NCBI GenBank assembly: GCA_025506515.1
Contig: CM046458.1
Location: 43,226,731-43,290,730, forward strand
Length of the DNA: 64,000 bases
Direction of reading: 5' to 3'
Source: Flaveria trinervia
Lineage: Eukaryota; Streptophyta; Magnoliopsida; Asterales; Asteraceae
Position numbers and translations under genes: made by a program. This document shows positions 20,934 to 32,801 of the stretch, in pieces (position 1 is the first letter of the stretch; every line of letters begins with the position of its first letter). The notes under the pieces were generated by a model. The model was not told the origin of the DNA, made no database searches, and worked only from the letters and a program-made list of their open reading frames with translations.

Positions 20934-21367
20934 TTAGGGGAAAGTAAGTATATATAAAATGAAAAGAATTTTGGGAACTTGAGTCGAGATGACAGAAATG
21001 ATTGTATATCTTCTAGATATGCTTGTTGTGCATGACTTGTGTTTAAAGTAAGAATGATAGTAATTGATACTGTTATTGATTCACATCTAATTTTAATGTG
21101 TAAATAATAATAAAAAATCAAATAGATCATTAATGATATGCTTGATAGCTCAGTCTGAAGAATAAAGTAGACCAACATAATGATTTAAATTAAAATATTT
21201 GCTTAAGGATGTCTGGTTTTACATACAATCATTTTGGCATGCAAGAAAACTGAGTCCCTGGAAAAATTTAATTGAGAATTGATCTTTCACCCACCATGAT
21301 ACAATTCATATAAGCCATATCTTTGAGCCATGTTTGGTGTATTTATGTGTCTTGTGTTTGTGTTAAT

Positions 21368-21498
21368 CTCCTCTGTTGTATGGAAGTACTAACCTAGAGT
21401 GATTCTCCTTTGCTGTATGATAGTACTAACCTAGAGGTCTCATCGGCACATGATAAAATGGTCATCTCCTTTGTTATACGTGAGTATAGACCTGGAGC
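21368..21498 (+). repeat. Three copies of the conserved spacer motif (family C form)
   Basis: Copies at 21368-21399, 21405-21437 and 21466-21498 share CTCCTTTGCTGTATGATAGT followed by ACTAACCTAGAG. They line up base for base with the family A motif at 5783-5890, with transitions at several positions. Confidence 0.7.
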
Positions 21499-21984
21499 TC
21501 TCACCATTTTGGTCTATCTCGTGTCAAATCATCTAAAACGATGAATTCATCACAGAATGCAATATTCTGTTGATAATCACTTGCACACTAATCCACAAGC
21601 CTTGCTCTATAAAGATCATAACAAAATTCAAGAAATCTTGAGGTTGGGTGAGGGTTTTTGCCAAATGATTATGGGGTCCTAGTATTCTAAAGTATCTAAT
21701 CGAATCTTACGAATCATTTCATGCTTGTTGAAAAAGATAGGGCATGGGTTTAAATGGACAAACATATCAGCAATCGTTTTTTATCTGTTGAGAATTTCTA
21801 AAATTATTCATAGACTGGGATTATATTTAGTTATCAGTATGATCTTCTTGCTTGTCGATGATTAATTCATCTTTGTGCTAAAGTATATCCTGAAGATGTG
21901 ATCTCATGATTGATTCAGTTCTTGGTCTTAATAAAATATAAATTTTCTTTCTTAAAACGTTTTTTAAAGTTCAGCAAAACTATA

Positions 21985-22132
21985 CTTTCGTAGGGCGAAT
22001 TGCAGTTTCGTTCGTACTTTCGCTCTGTGCAAAGTCAATTTCGACCTGAGTTTCGCTCGTCGAATTTGTACCTTCGCCTAGCGAAACTGTAGCTTCGCCC
22101 GCAAAACTCCAGTTTCGCTGTCTGCGAAACTA
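21985..22132 (+). repeat. Family C palindromic word array
   Basis: Words of the AGTTTCGC/GCGAAACT type recur about ten times. AGTTTCGC at 22112-22119 pairs perfectly with GCGAAACT at 22125-22132 across 5 nt. The same words occur at about 39265-39295. Confidence 0.75.
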
Positions 22133-22138
22133 TTTGCT

Positions 22139-22146
22139 ATTTAACT
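22139..22146 (+). promoter_or_regulatory. Candidate internal TATA box for ORF3 (C)
   Basis: TATTTAAC directly follows the last palindromic word, as in family A (TATTTAAAGG). It lies 73 bp before the donor of a candidate leader intron. Confidence 0.4.
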
Positions 22147-22218
22147 TATTTGTGGAAATTACTTTCTCATTTTCACACAATCAAGGTTTAGATTATTTAG
22201 GGTTGTTCCGTGACCTCT

Positions 22219-22317
22219 GTATGTGCTTATTTGACATTGTGTAATCTTTATTCTTTTCTTATTCTTATTTCCTATTGGCATTTATACTTTATTCTATTCA
22301 TGTTCATTCTCTTTCAG
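22219..22317 (+). other. Candidate leader intron before ORF3 (C)
   Basis: The donor CTCT|GTATGTGC and acceptor CATTCTCTTTCAG at 22317 bound 99 bp rich in T. An ATG (MPINFDKRNN) follows 6 nt after the acceptor at 22324. The same acceptor-then-ATG spacing is seen in A and A'. Confidence 0.5.
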
Positions 22318-22323
22318 ATTTAA

Positions 22324-22688
22324 ATGCCAATCAACTTTGATAAGAGAAACAACATCCAGTCATCTTAGAAGATACACTCCTAAAGCATCTCTTTATAGAC
22401 TGCTTCGCTGGCTTCAAGGACTTCCTATTGCTTATGCTATATCTCATTCTACTACCATTTATATCTTCAAAAAGAGATTTTCTGAGATCATCTGAGTATG
22501 ATAAGAGATGAAACATACCGATATATTTGTAAAGTTTTTAGAGACTGAGTGATTATTACATGCTGAGACAGTCTCAAGCTTACTAAGACTAGACCAGATA
22601 CGGATAGGAAGTTTCTAAGACTGTGCGGAAGTGTTTGAAGCGTTAAGGCATATGGGGATAGAGGGACCAGCCTTGGCACACGAAAATA
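22324..22688 (+). pseudogene. N-terminal part of ORF3, family C
   Basis: The ATG at 22324 follows the candidate acceptor. Stops appear within about 15 codons, and only short stretches look coding. It is assigned to ORF3 by position and because the rest of ORF3, with recognisable conserved blocks, resumes at 36816 on the other side of the inserted copy A. Confidence 0.5.
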
Positions 22689-23397
22689 TGTTAGGACCTG
22701 GTATTTGACGGAAATACCTAGAGATCACGTGTAAACCAGATCAAATAGTGCGGAATCCTATTTGATTGGCGATCCAATCAGTGAGAACACACGAAGAATC
22801 AATCAAGGATTGAAACTAACGTTAGAAATCGATAAGGAATCGATCTAATGTGTTCTATGAACTTGGAGAACGATTTGGAAGGTTTCTGGACGGCTAGGGT
22901 TCGTCTGGAATCGTACTTGATCGAGTGTCCCTGTTTTTCACGAATTGAGTTGTATTTATAGGTTGGCACTATTCAATCGTGCGACTGAACCATTAGTTTG
23001 GTTCAGTCGTGCGATTGAACCATGCGGTTGGTTCATTCGTGCGACTGAGTGTTCAGTCGTGCGACTGAGCCAATCTTATGTTACAGTCGTACGACTGATC
23101 CAGTCTCCTGGTTCAGTCGTGCGACTGAGTCAATCGTGTGAAGTTCTTCAGTGTATGGTTCATTCGCATGAGCCATTCGCATGGGAACTTCATTAAGTTA
23201 AGTTTGAATGTTTTAGTTAATTATATAATATTATATGTAACCATTCAAGTAATCATAAACCCAATCAATTCAGTCACGACTCATTAATGAACTATTAAAC
23301 ATTATAACCAACAGACTATCAATATCAGTTCATTAATCATACCAAACAAGATCTATTACATCACATATCATGATCTAGGGACATACATGTATCAACA
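22689..23397 (-). repeat. 3' LTR of copy A
   Basis: On the minus strand it begins TGTTGATACATG and ends GGTCCTAACA (709 bp). The word array occupies 22972-23185, just upstream (minus sense) of TATAAATA at 22953-22960. Confidence 0.95.
22953..22960 (-). promoter_or_regulatory. LTR TATA box (A, 3' LTR)
   Basis: TATAAATA on the minus strand lies immediately downstream of the palindromic words, as in the 5' LTR (36371-36378). Confidence 0.65.
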
Positions 23398-23411
23398 AAC
23401 TCCCCCTTGGA
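23398..23411 (-). promoter_or_regulatory. Polypurine tract (A)
   Basis: The minus strand reads CCAAGGGGGAGTT directly against the 3' LTR start TGTTGATAC. Confidence 0.88.
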
Positions 23412-23422
23412 CCTAGATCTCT

Positions 23423-26400
23423 CTAATGTCTTGTTTTCTTCATTACCTCCTCATATTTCTTGTACTTGTCCTCTTGTGTGACTCCCGCGTGAATATCAAA
23501 CGCGAAGCAAAGTCGTATAACATTTTGGAACTGGAGGGCTTGTACAATGTCTTGTGTGTCATAGAACAGTGGCCACTTGTATAATGTATAGACATCATTA
23601 GCAGACAAGTTGGTTAGCCACATTGGGTCGAATACCCTGACAGTATCCATTTGATCCCCTTTGTTCAGAACTATGACAGCTTCAGCAGTTCTCCAATCAT
23701 AGTACCACCATTTGAAGTGTGGAGTGAAGTCCTGTGGCATTTCCCTGAGAGGGATTCTCGACATAGTGCGAGGAGGACTCCACTTCAACACAATCTTAGG
23801 TTTTCCAGTAATGGCATCCATCTCAGACCTTCTAATATACCTTGTAGGTTGTTGAGGTCTGAAGTTAATCCACCTGGTGTGGTACTCTTTCTTTAGGGCA
23901 GCCTCAAACCAGCCTGACATCTTTCTCGGTCAGCATACAACAGCTTCAATTTGGCCAGCTGGTTGAGCTCAAATCCTGGTAGAGTCTTTAGATCATGTGG
24001 AAATCTAAAGTACTCTATGCCCTTTTCCCTCTTAACGGCATAAACGTTAAGATCATCAAAATATGCCCATGCTATAATCCTGCCTGACACCGTAAGATGT
24101 TTCTTGACGCTGTAGAACTTGGTGTAGGCATCCCTCTTCGGTGCAGCACGTTGGGCTCTGACTTCTTTAAAACATTCAGCCCACTCAGCCTTTCGAATGT
24201 ATACGTCATCGTTTGAGGCTTGGGCTGTTCCTTCGGTCTTTCCTGCTTCCTGCTCCATCTTGTCTAGTACCTCAAACATATCACTGACTAGGGACTCACC
24301 CAGATTGGGGACCACATTACCCTCGTTGTCAGCGTACTGAGGGTACTCTTCAGCAGCAATATCTCAACCTCAACTTCATCAACGTCATGTAGTTCGTCGT
24401 CACTGGTTGAATCAACTGTTGGAGCATCCTTGACAATGTCATCAGGATTGAGTCTGAACATCTCTGCCAGTTGCTCGTTAGATAGGTCGTGAATTATTTC
24501 ACCTTCTTCAGGGGTATAACTCACTGACCTTCTGACAATCCTTGCAGATCAAGAATCATTGTGAGTTGAGACTTGACCTGTTGAAGGGGAGCAATATCAA
24601 ACTCATCTCTGTGGTACTTTGGATCTGTTTGATTTACACATTTCACACTCAAATCATTAGTAATATATCAAACAAAATGCATTAACTTAATATAAACATT
24701 TAGTACATGGTTTTTCAATACAGAATACAAAAGTAAATAAATACATAAACATCCACTATTTACTTTTATCCTGAATGCTAGACTCTTCTTGTGAAGGTGC
24801 AGAAGCAGAAGCTGACTGATCCTGTCTGTTCTTTGTTCTCTTCTCTTGCCCTGGAGCTGAGACAGATTCAGCTGCTTCTCCTTCTTCAGTGTCTTCATCT
24901 GCACACCACTCTTCGGTTTTCTCTTCATCAGTATCACTGTCATCATCATCATCATCATCATCATCTTCATTATCTCTGTCTCCATCCCTTATCTTTAGAG
25001 GTTCCTCCTTTGATCCTTTCAATTTTAGCAAAATGGTCCTCTTAGCTTTTTCCAACTCCTCTATTTGCTTACCTGCTGCGACACTTTGAGCTCGGAGTTG
25101 GTCCATCAGTGTTCTGAGGCAGCCAATTGCTGGGCCTGCTCCTCAATTACTCGATCCTGCTCTGCAATTTTATGCGATTGTGCAGCAGTCAGGTCGGTAA
25201 GCTGGCGGATCTGAGTGGTCTTTTCCTCATCAGCCGCCAGCAATCGCAACACCATTCTATTTAAAGCTGACAGCTGTTCCTCTACCCCGATTGGAGGTAG
25301 AGGAGATCTATAGGTGTGTGAGGGGTAGGCTGAGGGCTCGGTTTGGTGGCTAGTGGTGGTGGTGTGGTGGTGAATATCGGGTCAGGTCTGGATGATAGTG
25401 GTGGTGAGTGTGGGGTGAATGATGTAGTGGTGGCTGGGGTCTGGCTTGTGGTGGTCGGTATGGTGGTGTCTGTGGTTGCTGTGGGGGAAGGTATGGTGGT
25501 GGATGGTGTGTCTGCAGAGGTGGTAGTGGTGGAAGGTATGGTGGATGTGGTAGTGATAAAGGTTACCCTATGCTTCTTCTTTTTCTGGCCATGGGGTTGA
25601 GCCATCCGTTTTCTCCTCGTTCCCTTCGAGGTGGATGCTCCCCCTACAATCCCGCCTGAGGACCCCGGAGCATAAGTTGGATCAGTTTCTGTATCTCCGG
25701 AGCCTCTCGGTTGTTCACCAACAACCCTCAACCCATGTTCTGTGGGAACAACTTTCCTTCCCACAGTTCGGGTCAGTGGCTCCTCATCAGATTCAACCAT
25801 CTTCATCGTTAAGAACAAAATCTTGATGAAATCCTGCTGACTCAGTTACTTCAGCAGGTGAGACAGACACAGAGGGAACAGAGTCAGACACAGTGCCTCT
25901 GGATGGAATAGCATCATCCCCACTGTCATCCTCCTCTGAATCATCAGTAGGGAGGACAATTGGCTCCACGTCGGAGTCACTGTCCTCGTGACGCCATTGG
26001 CGTCTCCCCGGTGCCACATAACTTTCATCTACTAAGTGGCCAATCAGCCTCTTTTCCTGGGGCTTAACTTGCTTGCCCCGGTATACCACCATCCTACCCA
26101 ACGTAGTGTCATCCATAAGTTCCAAGTCACTGCATCGTGACTTTCCTTGGGGAGCTGAGGCAGCTTCTCATTGAATATCATCTGAAGAAATCGTGGATAC
26201 ATACAAAACCTTCTTTCCCTTTTGTTTCAATGTTCTCTACCAAATAAGCAAAGATCATATAGAGAAGCTGAAAGGGTGGTTCAGCACCAGAGCCACGAAG
26301 GCATTCTGTATCTGATCTGATAGGTCATCGAAGCCACCCCTTCTCGAAGCGATGCACTTAAGATCACATGTGCCAGATATTTGTATTGTGGGCACAGGTT

Positions 26401-26791
26401 GCTCTTATTTAGCACCCCCGAGTTAATGTCCCCAGCATACTTGATTCGGAGAAAACACCCTCTCACAGTCAATGGATGTAACTTAGTGGGGTGAGTAGAG
26501 TCATCCCCAACTCAAGGATTCTTTGGATGTCTGGCTGAATGTCTAATGTCGATAGCTTGACCCAAAATGGTGCTTCTGATGCTGTATGGCTCACGAGAAC
26601 GATCCACTGAGGCATTCTCCCAGAATGCCTGGTGTAGTGATTTGTAAGGTGTGCAGGCGTAGATATAGCCTTATGTATCCGTGAACGTTTGAGGAAGGCT
26701 ATAATATCGGAGAACTGGCCCCGTTCCGTGTCGTGTGGTCCAAATGGGCACATATGTTGTGCTTTGGATTAAGAGACCATCGGTCAGTCAT
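23423..26791 (-). pseudogene. ORF3 of copy A
   Basis: The start is ATG 26791-26789 (MTDRWSLNPKHN), 6 nt after a splice acceptor; the end is at 23423 (KKYEEVMKKTRH). The order of blocks matches A': QAFWENA, VLNKSNLCPQYKYLAHVIL (about 26400), QEKRLIGHL, acidic tract, TRTVGRKVVPTEHGL (about 25770) and a Thr/Pro linker. Then follow coiled coil (IEELEKAKRTILLKLKG), polyAsp, the candidate intron 24763-24625, EEGEIIHDLSNEQLAE (about 24500), SGRIIAWAYFDDLNVYAVKR (about 24080) and RVFDPMWLTNLSANDVY (about 23630). Frameshifts occur near 26700, 26500, 26200, 25110, 24540, 24330 and 23915. Function unknown: the acidic, coiled-coil and basic (RRKRMAQPHGQKKKK) segments suggest protein and nucleic-acid contacts, an inference only. 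Confidence 0.75.
24625..24763 (-). other. Candidate intron inside ORF3 (A)
   Basis: Minus-strand donor GATAAAA|GTAAAT and acceptor AATCAAACAG|ATCC bound 139 bp. Position and ends match the A' intron at 9717-9864. Confidence 0.55.
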
Positions 26792-26796
26792 TTTTC

Positions 26797-27400
26797 CTGA
26801 AACACACAAGACATAGAACCATTAGTACATAAGACATGAAAACTTCTGTTCTAAGTGTAAAGTTGAAAGTCTTTTGATTCATTCGTGCGAATGAATCATG
26901 CGACTGAAGTCAGTCGCCTGTTTGAGACATGCGATTGAGTTCAATCGGCTGATTGAGACATGCGATTGAGTTCAATCGGCTGATTGAGGCATGCGATTGA
27001 GTTCAATCGGCATTGATCATGCGATTGAGTTCAATCGGCTGATTGAGACATGCGATTGAGTTCAATCTGCCGACTGGACTCATTCGGGTGGTTCAGTCGG
27101 TCGAATGATCCAATCGCAAGGTTCAATCGTGCGATTGGAGTTCATTCGAACGACCAGTCGCTTGCCCCACTGTTCGATCGCCTGTGGGTCGAATCTTGAC
27201 CAATCTAAGTCATTTAACAGTGTTTAATGGTCCATTAGCCTCGTCTACTTGTCACTAATACCTATTAACTCAATTTTAACATTTTGCTTCATTTACATAG
27301 GTGATTAGGTCATTTCACAGTTCGGTTCTTGATTCAATCCAGTGTCGCTATTGTAGGTCGGTAATGTGCTGATTTTGGTAGGATTCAAGGAGTAGTGTAC
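26797..27400 (-). other. Candidate leader intron before ORF3 (A)
   Basis: Donor TTTTACAG|GTACAC at 27400 and acceptor TTGTGTGTTTCAG ending at 26797 bound 604 bp. A dense word array (26878-27190) lies inside. Donor, acceptor and array positions match A' (7138-7676). Confidence 0.55.
26878..27190 (-). repeat. Family A word array 2, inside the leader intron (A)
   Basis: A roughly 38-bp unit containing CATGCGATTGAGTTCAATCG is tandemly repeated about five times at 26930-27070, showing local amplification of one word pair. Mixed words continue to 27190. Confidence 0.8.
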
Positions 27401-27536
27401 CTGTAAAACGTCACTCGAATGTAAGAATCTTAACAGCAATGTATATCAGAATCTGTGGCAATTTTGACAGGGTAACGGTAAAGAACGCGATTTGGGGTGC
27501 TATTGGGAGTGATGAGTGAGATGCGATCGACTGAGA

Positions 27537-27546
27537 CCCTTAAATA
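27537..27546 (-). promoter_or_regulatory. Candidate internal TATA box for ORF3 (A)
   Basis: TATTTAAGGG on the minus strand follows word array 1 (27555-27845), with the last word about 14 nt away. It lies about 137 nt upstream of the leader-intron donor. Confidence 0.5.
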
Positions 27547-27554
27547 CTGAACCT

Positions 27555-27845
27555 AGGTTCATTCGGCCGACTGGCCTCATTCGCTCAGTTCAATCGGGCG
27601 ACTGAGGTTCAGTCGTACGATTGGCCTAGTCAATCGCATTCAGTCGGCCGACTGAGTCTCAGTCGGTCGACTGACTCATTCGGTCTCCTTCATTCGCCTC
27701 TTTAGTTGACCGACTGAGCCTCAGTCGGTCTACTGTTTCATTCCCCCTTCTATTCGGTCGAATGGATCAATTTCATGTCCATTCGGCCGATTGGAAGCCA
27801 TTCGCATAGTTGGTCGATAACCATGATCCACTAGTGCGAATGGGT
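27555..27845 (-). repeat. Family A word array 1, upstream of the internal TATA-like box (A)
   Basis: It includes a fully self-complementary 16-mer, TCAGTCGGCCGACTGA, at 27640-27655, and many variants with CATTCG and CAATCG arms. It is the counterpart of 6655-6990. Confidence 0.85.
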
Positions 27846-27846
27846 C

Positions 27847-29392
27847 ACACTTTGTGAGTTTACAGTCATTTTAACATTTACTATTAAGACCCTTTTCACT
27901 TTTGATAATAACATTGTAAGCTCTTAACCAATTCAGTCACTTCAGACGTGACCTTTTAAATTTTGAAAACCATGTGGCCATCTCAGACATGACCCTTTTT
28001 AGGTAAGTTAATTCCCTTCTGATTTCCCTGATGTAGTCCGACAGACACACAAATTAAAAGATAAACATAGGAACTTAAACTAACTACACAACTAAAGTTT
28101 ATTTTTGGACTTTTTGTGAGAGATAAAACCCTAAGATGGAAATCTAAGGGATTTGATTAGGAGTAGACAGCTTTAACTTAGATTGATCATATCTGGACCA
28201 ACTCAATTTTGGAATCATACAGGAATATCAAATCATTTTGGGACTTGTTATTAAAACTCTTTGATGCTTAAATTCTCGGTGTTCATCCAGAGTCGTTAGC
28301 AACTTAAGGAAATCATACTGAAACTCTTAGATTTTCACATTGATTTGAACTCTTGAGAATGTAGCCACTAAGATTGTCAGTATGTTTGTCCACTTAAATC
28401 CATACACAGACTTTTGACGCAGACTGGTGACTGATTTAGGTTTAATTATTTCAGCTAACATTTGTGGATCCCACACTTATATGGTAATCAACATTCCTCA
28501 GAGGTTTTGAGCGGTCTACGGGTATTATTACAAGAAGAGACTATTCTTAGAGCTTTCAAAGAGAAGCCTGTCCTCAGGTCAGTGCCATCGCACAGCAGAG
28601 AGGCGGCAAACAACAATGAATTCTAGAATATCTAGGTTATGCTTATCCTCAGGTCAGTGCCATCGCACAGCAGAGAGGCACACAACCTATCTCCTTGTTA
28701 GAGCAGCTTATTTTATTTGACACAATATGCACCAACAACATAAGTCATTAGCTTTATTGCATTTGTCTTTCATTTTTTCTTGCTTTGCTCTAATTATGGT
28801 CATCCGCACACTTTTGTGGCATTTAAATGCTCATTACCCCTTATTGGAATATATTTGATTGTGTTAACCAGTGATAAGATGGAAGCCCACAGTCAGTTGA
28901 ACAACTTAGTTTGATCTTGAGATCACCAATCAGGTCTAATTGTCTATTGTGTTGAATCTACCAACATATCATTTGTGGTCTAGCAGCCTCTAAGTCTACT
29001 TTCTCTGTGTCACCTTAGGAGTTGCCAGTTTTCTATCATTTTCCCTTTTTATATTGCTTAGACTACACAGACTTATACTTTGAACTTTTGCATCTTTTCA
29101 AACCTTAATTTTAAAATCCCTCTTGATTTGTTCCTGTGTACTATCATATTCCAAAGGTATTGAATCGTATCACAGACACAATCTACCTTATTCAGCTAGT
29201 TACCCCTTCTCCCTCATTTTTTTTAATATTAACTTGCTGACATATTCTCCCCCTAAAATACTAAAATCATTTCGGATTTAATTATTTTTGGATTTTAATA
29301 AACAGCAAAATAACATGAGTTTAAATATAACAGACAAAAAAGAAAAAAAACAGATAACATAATAAAATAAACTTTAACGAAACTACATCGGA
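27847..29392 (-). other. Rest of the pol-to-ORF3 spacer (A)
   Basis: It is non-coding and AT-rich. It holds two GTCTGAG inverted-repeat units (about 27929-27995) and the duplicated 32-nt motif (28572-28603, 28647-28678). I see nothing else in it. Confidence 0.7.
28572..28678 (-). repeat. Two copies of the conserved 32-nt spacer motif (A)
   Basis: Minus-strand copies of the CTCTCTGCTGTGCGATGGCA motif lie at 28572-28603 and 28647-28678, with the same 43-nt separation as in A'. Confidence 0.75.
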
Positions 29393-32300
29393 CTACACAT
29401 TATTCTCATCAGGAATTACCTCACTTTTCTTTTTAACGCCGTTGACCTCTAGCAAGTATTGAAAACGTGGTTTATCAAAGGCTTTTGTATAGAGGTCAGC
29501 ACGTTGAAAATCAGTATTAATTTTAACCACATCTATTAAGGTCTTTTCAAAACAGTCTCTTATGAAGTGGTATTTAATACCGATGTGTTTGGTCTTAGGA
29601 TGTTGAACCGGATTTTTGGTTACTGCAATTGCAGCAGAGTTATCAACAAAAATAGGAGTAGACGAGAATTTCAAACCGTAATCCCGCATTTGCTGTTGAA
29701 TCCAAATGATTTGAGAACAGCAACTTGCAGCAGCAACATATTCGGCTTCACAGGTTGACAATGCAACCGATGTCTGCTTCTTACACTGCCATGTAACTAA
29801 TCTTCTCCCAAAGAATTGACACCCTGCTGATGTAGACTTGTAGTTCATTTTGCAGCCTCCATAGTCCGAGTCACTATACGCTGTGAGCTCAAAATCGTCA
29901 TCATGAGGATACCACAACCCCAGTGTGGGTGTACCCTTTAGATAGCGAAAGATCCTTTTGACCCCGATCAGATGATTGACCTTAGGTTTAGCCTGATATC
30001 TGGAACATAAACATGTAGCATACATGATATCAGGTCTTGAGGCAGTGAGATACATGAGAGATCCAATCATTCCTCGGTACATAGTGGCATCTACAAGATC
30101 TCCATTCTCATCAGGTGCTATATCATGATTCGTAGCAAGTGGAGTCCCAGCAGCAGAAGCATTCTCCATGTCAAAGCGACTGAGAATGTCTCCTACATAC
30201 TTGGTCTGATGTAGAAAGATCCCATTAGGTGTTTGATCCACCTGTAACCCGAGAAAGAACTTCATCTCCCCCATCGCACTCATCTCAAACTCTTTCTTCA
30301 TCACTGCTTCAAACTCTTTGCATAACTCTTCGTTCTTTGACCCGAAGATTATGTCATCAACATATATCTGTACAAGCAGTAGGTCACCATCCTTTTCTTT
30401 AATAAACAGTGTACAGTCAATGACTCCCCTGCGAAAGCCGTGTTTCACAAGATGAGTCGAGAGTTTCTCATACCAAGCTCGAGGAGCTTGATGAAGCCCA
30501 TATAAGCTTTGTCGAGCTTGTAAACTCTATCCCGATGATAAGGGTCTTCAAATCCCTCGGGTTGACTTACATAGACTGTTTCCCTGATTTCCCCATGAAG
30601 GAATGCACTCTTCACATCTAATTGGTAGACTTTAATCTTCATGTACGAGGCATAGGCAAGGAAGATACGAATAGCTTCCATCCTTGCCACGGGTGCAAAC
30701 ACCTCATTATAGTCAATCCCCTCGACTTGGCGAAAACCTTGAACCACCAGTCGAGCTTTGTTCCTGATAATGACTCCTTGGTCATCCTTCTTACATTTTA
30801 GTACCCATTTGGTGCCAATGACTTTAGCACCTTTAGGTCTATCAACCAGAGTCCATACACCTAACTTCTTAAACTGCAGAAGTTCTTCTTGCATGGCACT
30901 CACCCACGCCTCATCATTTAGTGCTTCACTGACATATTTTGGCTCAACCTGCGAGACAAAACATCGATAAGCACCATCATGAATGTAACCCTTCTCCATA
31001 ACTGAGGCGTAATCAGCTGAGTATAGCTGATTTCGGGTTTGTACTCCTGATCGGACATCTCCAATAACATTGTCAAGGGGATGATAGACGTTTAGTCGTG
31101 ATCCTGGAGTAGTCGGCACAGTCACCTCCGAACCAAGATTGTGAACATTTGGTCTGCATCTGAGGAGGTTGGAGTTTGAGGTTCCGAAGTCGAGGGTGCA
31201 TCACTTGTGGATGCTTGTGGACTTTCAGGAACTGGAACCTGTTCCTCCTGACTGTTCTGGTCATCTGCTTCAGTTTCATCTTCAGAGGAGGAGTCACTTT
31301 CATCGACTACCCCTTCTGACTGAGTAGATGACTCTCCCTGTGTGCTAGATGGAGTATTTAGAATATCATACATCATCCTAGTAGCTAACTCATCATCCGA
31401 GGGAGAGAGAGGGATGTTGAAGGATTTGAAGAATCCATCATAATCGAAGAAGTATGCAGGTCCTTTGCCTGTAGGTGGTGTGGTATATCTCTGAACGTCG
31501 ACATTACACCACACTTCTACAAGACCCGTTGAGTTATTGTAAACTCGCTTGTTCGGTATGTTGTATCCTAGAAAAATTCCTTCAACTGCCTTCTCGCTGA
31601 ATTTTCCTTCTTGTGTCTTCTTCAGAAGTGTACACGGTGCGCCAAAAGGTTCAAGATACTCCAAATTCGGTTTGCGTCTTTGAAGTAGCTCATAACATGT
31701 CTTTCCGTGGCGCTTGACTATTAGGACTCGATTCAGTGTATAGCACGCATTTGCCACTGCCTCGTTCCAGAATTGGATAGGCAGTTTCGAGTCTGCCAGC
31801 ATAGTCCGGCTGTCTCTATCAAACTCCTGTTCTTTCTCTCAGCAACGCCATTCATCTGAGGTGTGTAGGCAGAAGTGAATTGATGCACAATTCCCTTTTC
31901 TTGCAGTATGCCTCCATCCCTTGATTCTTGAATTCTGTCCCGTTGTCTGAGCGTATTTGTCGAACTTTTAGCTTGTAGAGTGATTCCAGTGTGGTTACTA
32001 ATTCCTTGAATGTCTCCAAAGTTTCTGATTTTGATTTCAGAAACATTACCCAAGTGAACCTTGAGTAGTCATCAGTGACCACATAAGTACACGTCGCCTG
32101 CAATGCTCCTTGTACTAACTGGACCAAACAGATCCATGTGAAGAAGCTCAAGAGGAAGTTCTATTGAATGAACTTTCTTTTCCTTATGAGACTTCTTTGT
32201 CTGTTTGCCTTTCTTGCAAGCTACACAAAAGTCAGGAAGTTGGAAGTTCTTGACATTCACTCCTCTAACTAAATCCTTCTGAATCAAATGATTCATCTTC

Positions 32301-32776
32301 CTTTGACTAATGTGTCCCATTCTCCGATGCCAGGAGATGGAATCCTTCTCAGTAGCTTTAGATAAGAAACACTGAACCTCATGATCCGTTGTGGCAGCTG
32401 TTGACAGATCCAAGACATAAAGGTCTTTATATCTTGAAGCAGTCATCAGAACTTGGTCCTCTGGGATCATATATTCTTTCTTCAGCACGTAACACTTCTG
32501 GTTATCGAAGATGACTTTAAATCCTTTATCACAGATTTGGGAAACAGAAAGTAAGTTGTTCTGAAGTTGTTGAACGTAGTTCACTTTATCAAACTTAACT
32601 TTCTGATTTCCCACTTCTCCCTGAGCTGTGATATAGCCTCCTTTGTTTCCTGCAAAGGAAACATGCCCTCCTTTTATTTGTTTGACGTTAGATAAAAGGG
32701 CTCTATTTCCTGTCATGTGCCTGGATGCTCCGCTGTCTATAATCCACGTGTTAGTCTCAGCACTATATCGAACACC
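29393..32776 (-). pseudogene. pol: pol of copy A (PR-INT-RT-RNaseH)
   Basis: Minus-strand order is protease (WIIDSGASRHMTGN, about 32750-32700), GAG-pre-integrase (WHRRMGHISQRKMNHL, about 32330) and integrase (LLHMDLFGPVSTRS at about 32140; IRSDNGTEFKNQ at about 31950; NGVAERKNRSLIE at about 31850). Then come the Ser/Glu-rich linker and reverse transcriptase (VYQLDVKSAFLHGEIRE; YVDD at 30353-30364). RNase H carries AYSDSDYGG, CEAEYVAAASCCSQ and KTKHIGIKYHFIRDC, ending ENNV at 29393. The 351-residue stretch from 30448 covers the YVDD region through RNase H without interruption. Frameshifts near 32090, 31870, 31780, 31125 and 30450 break the polyprotein. Catalytic residues of protease, integrase (D, D seen) and RT are retained, unlike in A'. 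Confidence 0.92.
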
Positions 32777-32801
32777 CTGCACATACAAAGTAAATGAATC
32801 A
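32777..32801 (-). promoter_or_regulatory. gag stop plus candidate 3' splice site at the gag-pol junction (A)
   Basis: Minus strand: gag stop TGA (32801-32799), then 22 nt ending TGTATGTGCAG, then pol. Pol is one frame off gag, so simple readthrough would not produce a fusion. Confidence 0.4.

Larger units (their letters stand above)
20934..22138 (+). other. pol-to-ORF3 spacer of family C
   Basis: No coding sequence is visible. It contains the three-copy CTCCTTTGCTGTATGATAGT motif (21368-21498) and the TTTCGC/GCGAAA word array (about 21985-22132), which ends 7 nt before a TATTTAAC box. The order of parts matches the spacer of family A. Confidence 0.7.

Noticed and set aside
24889..25089. Plus-strand Ser-rich open stretch
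   Set aside because: It is the opposite strand of the polyAsp/Glu tract of ORF3 in copy A.
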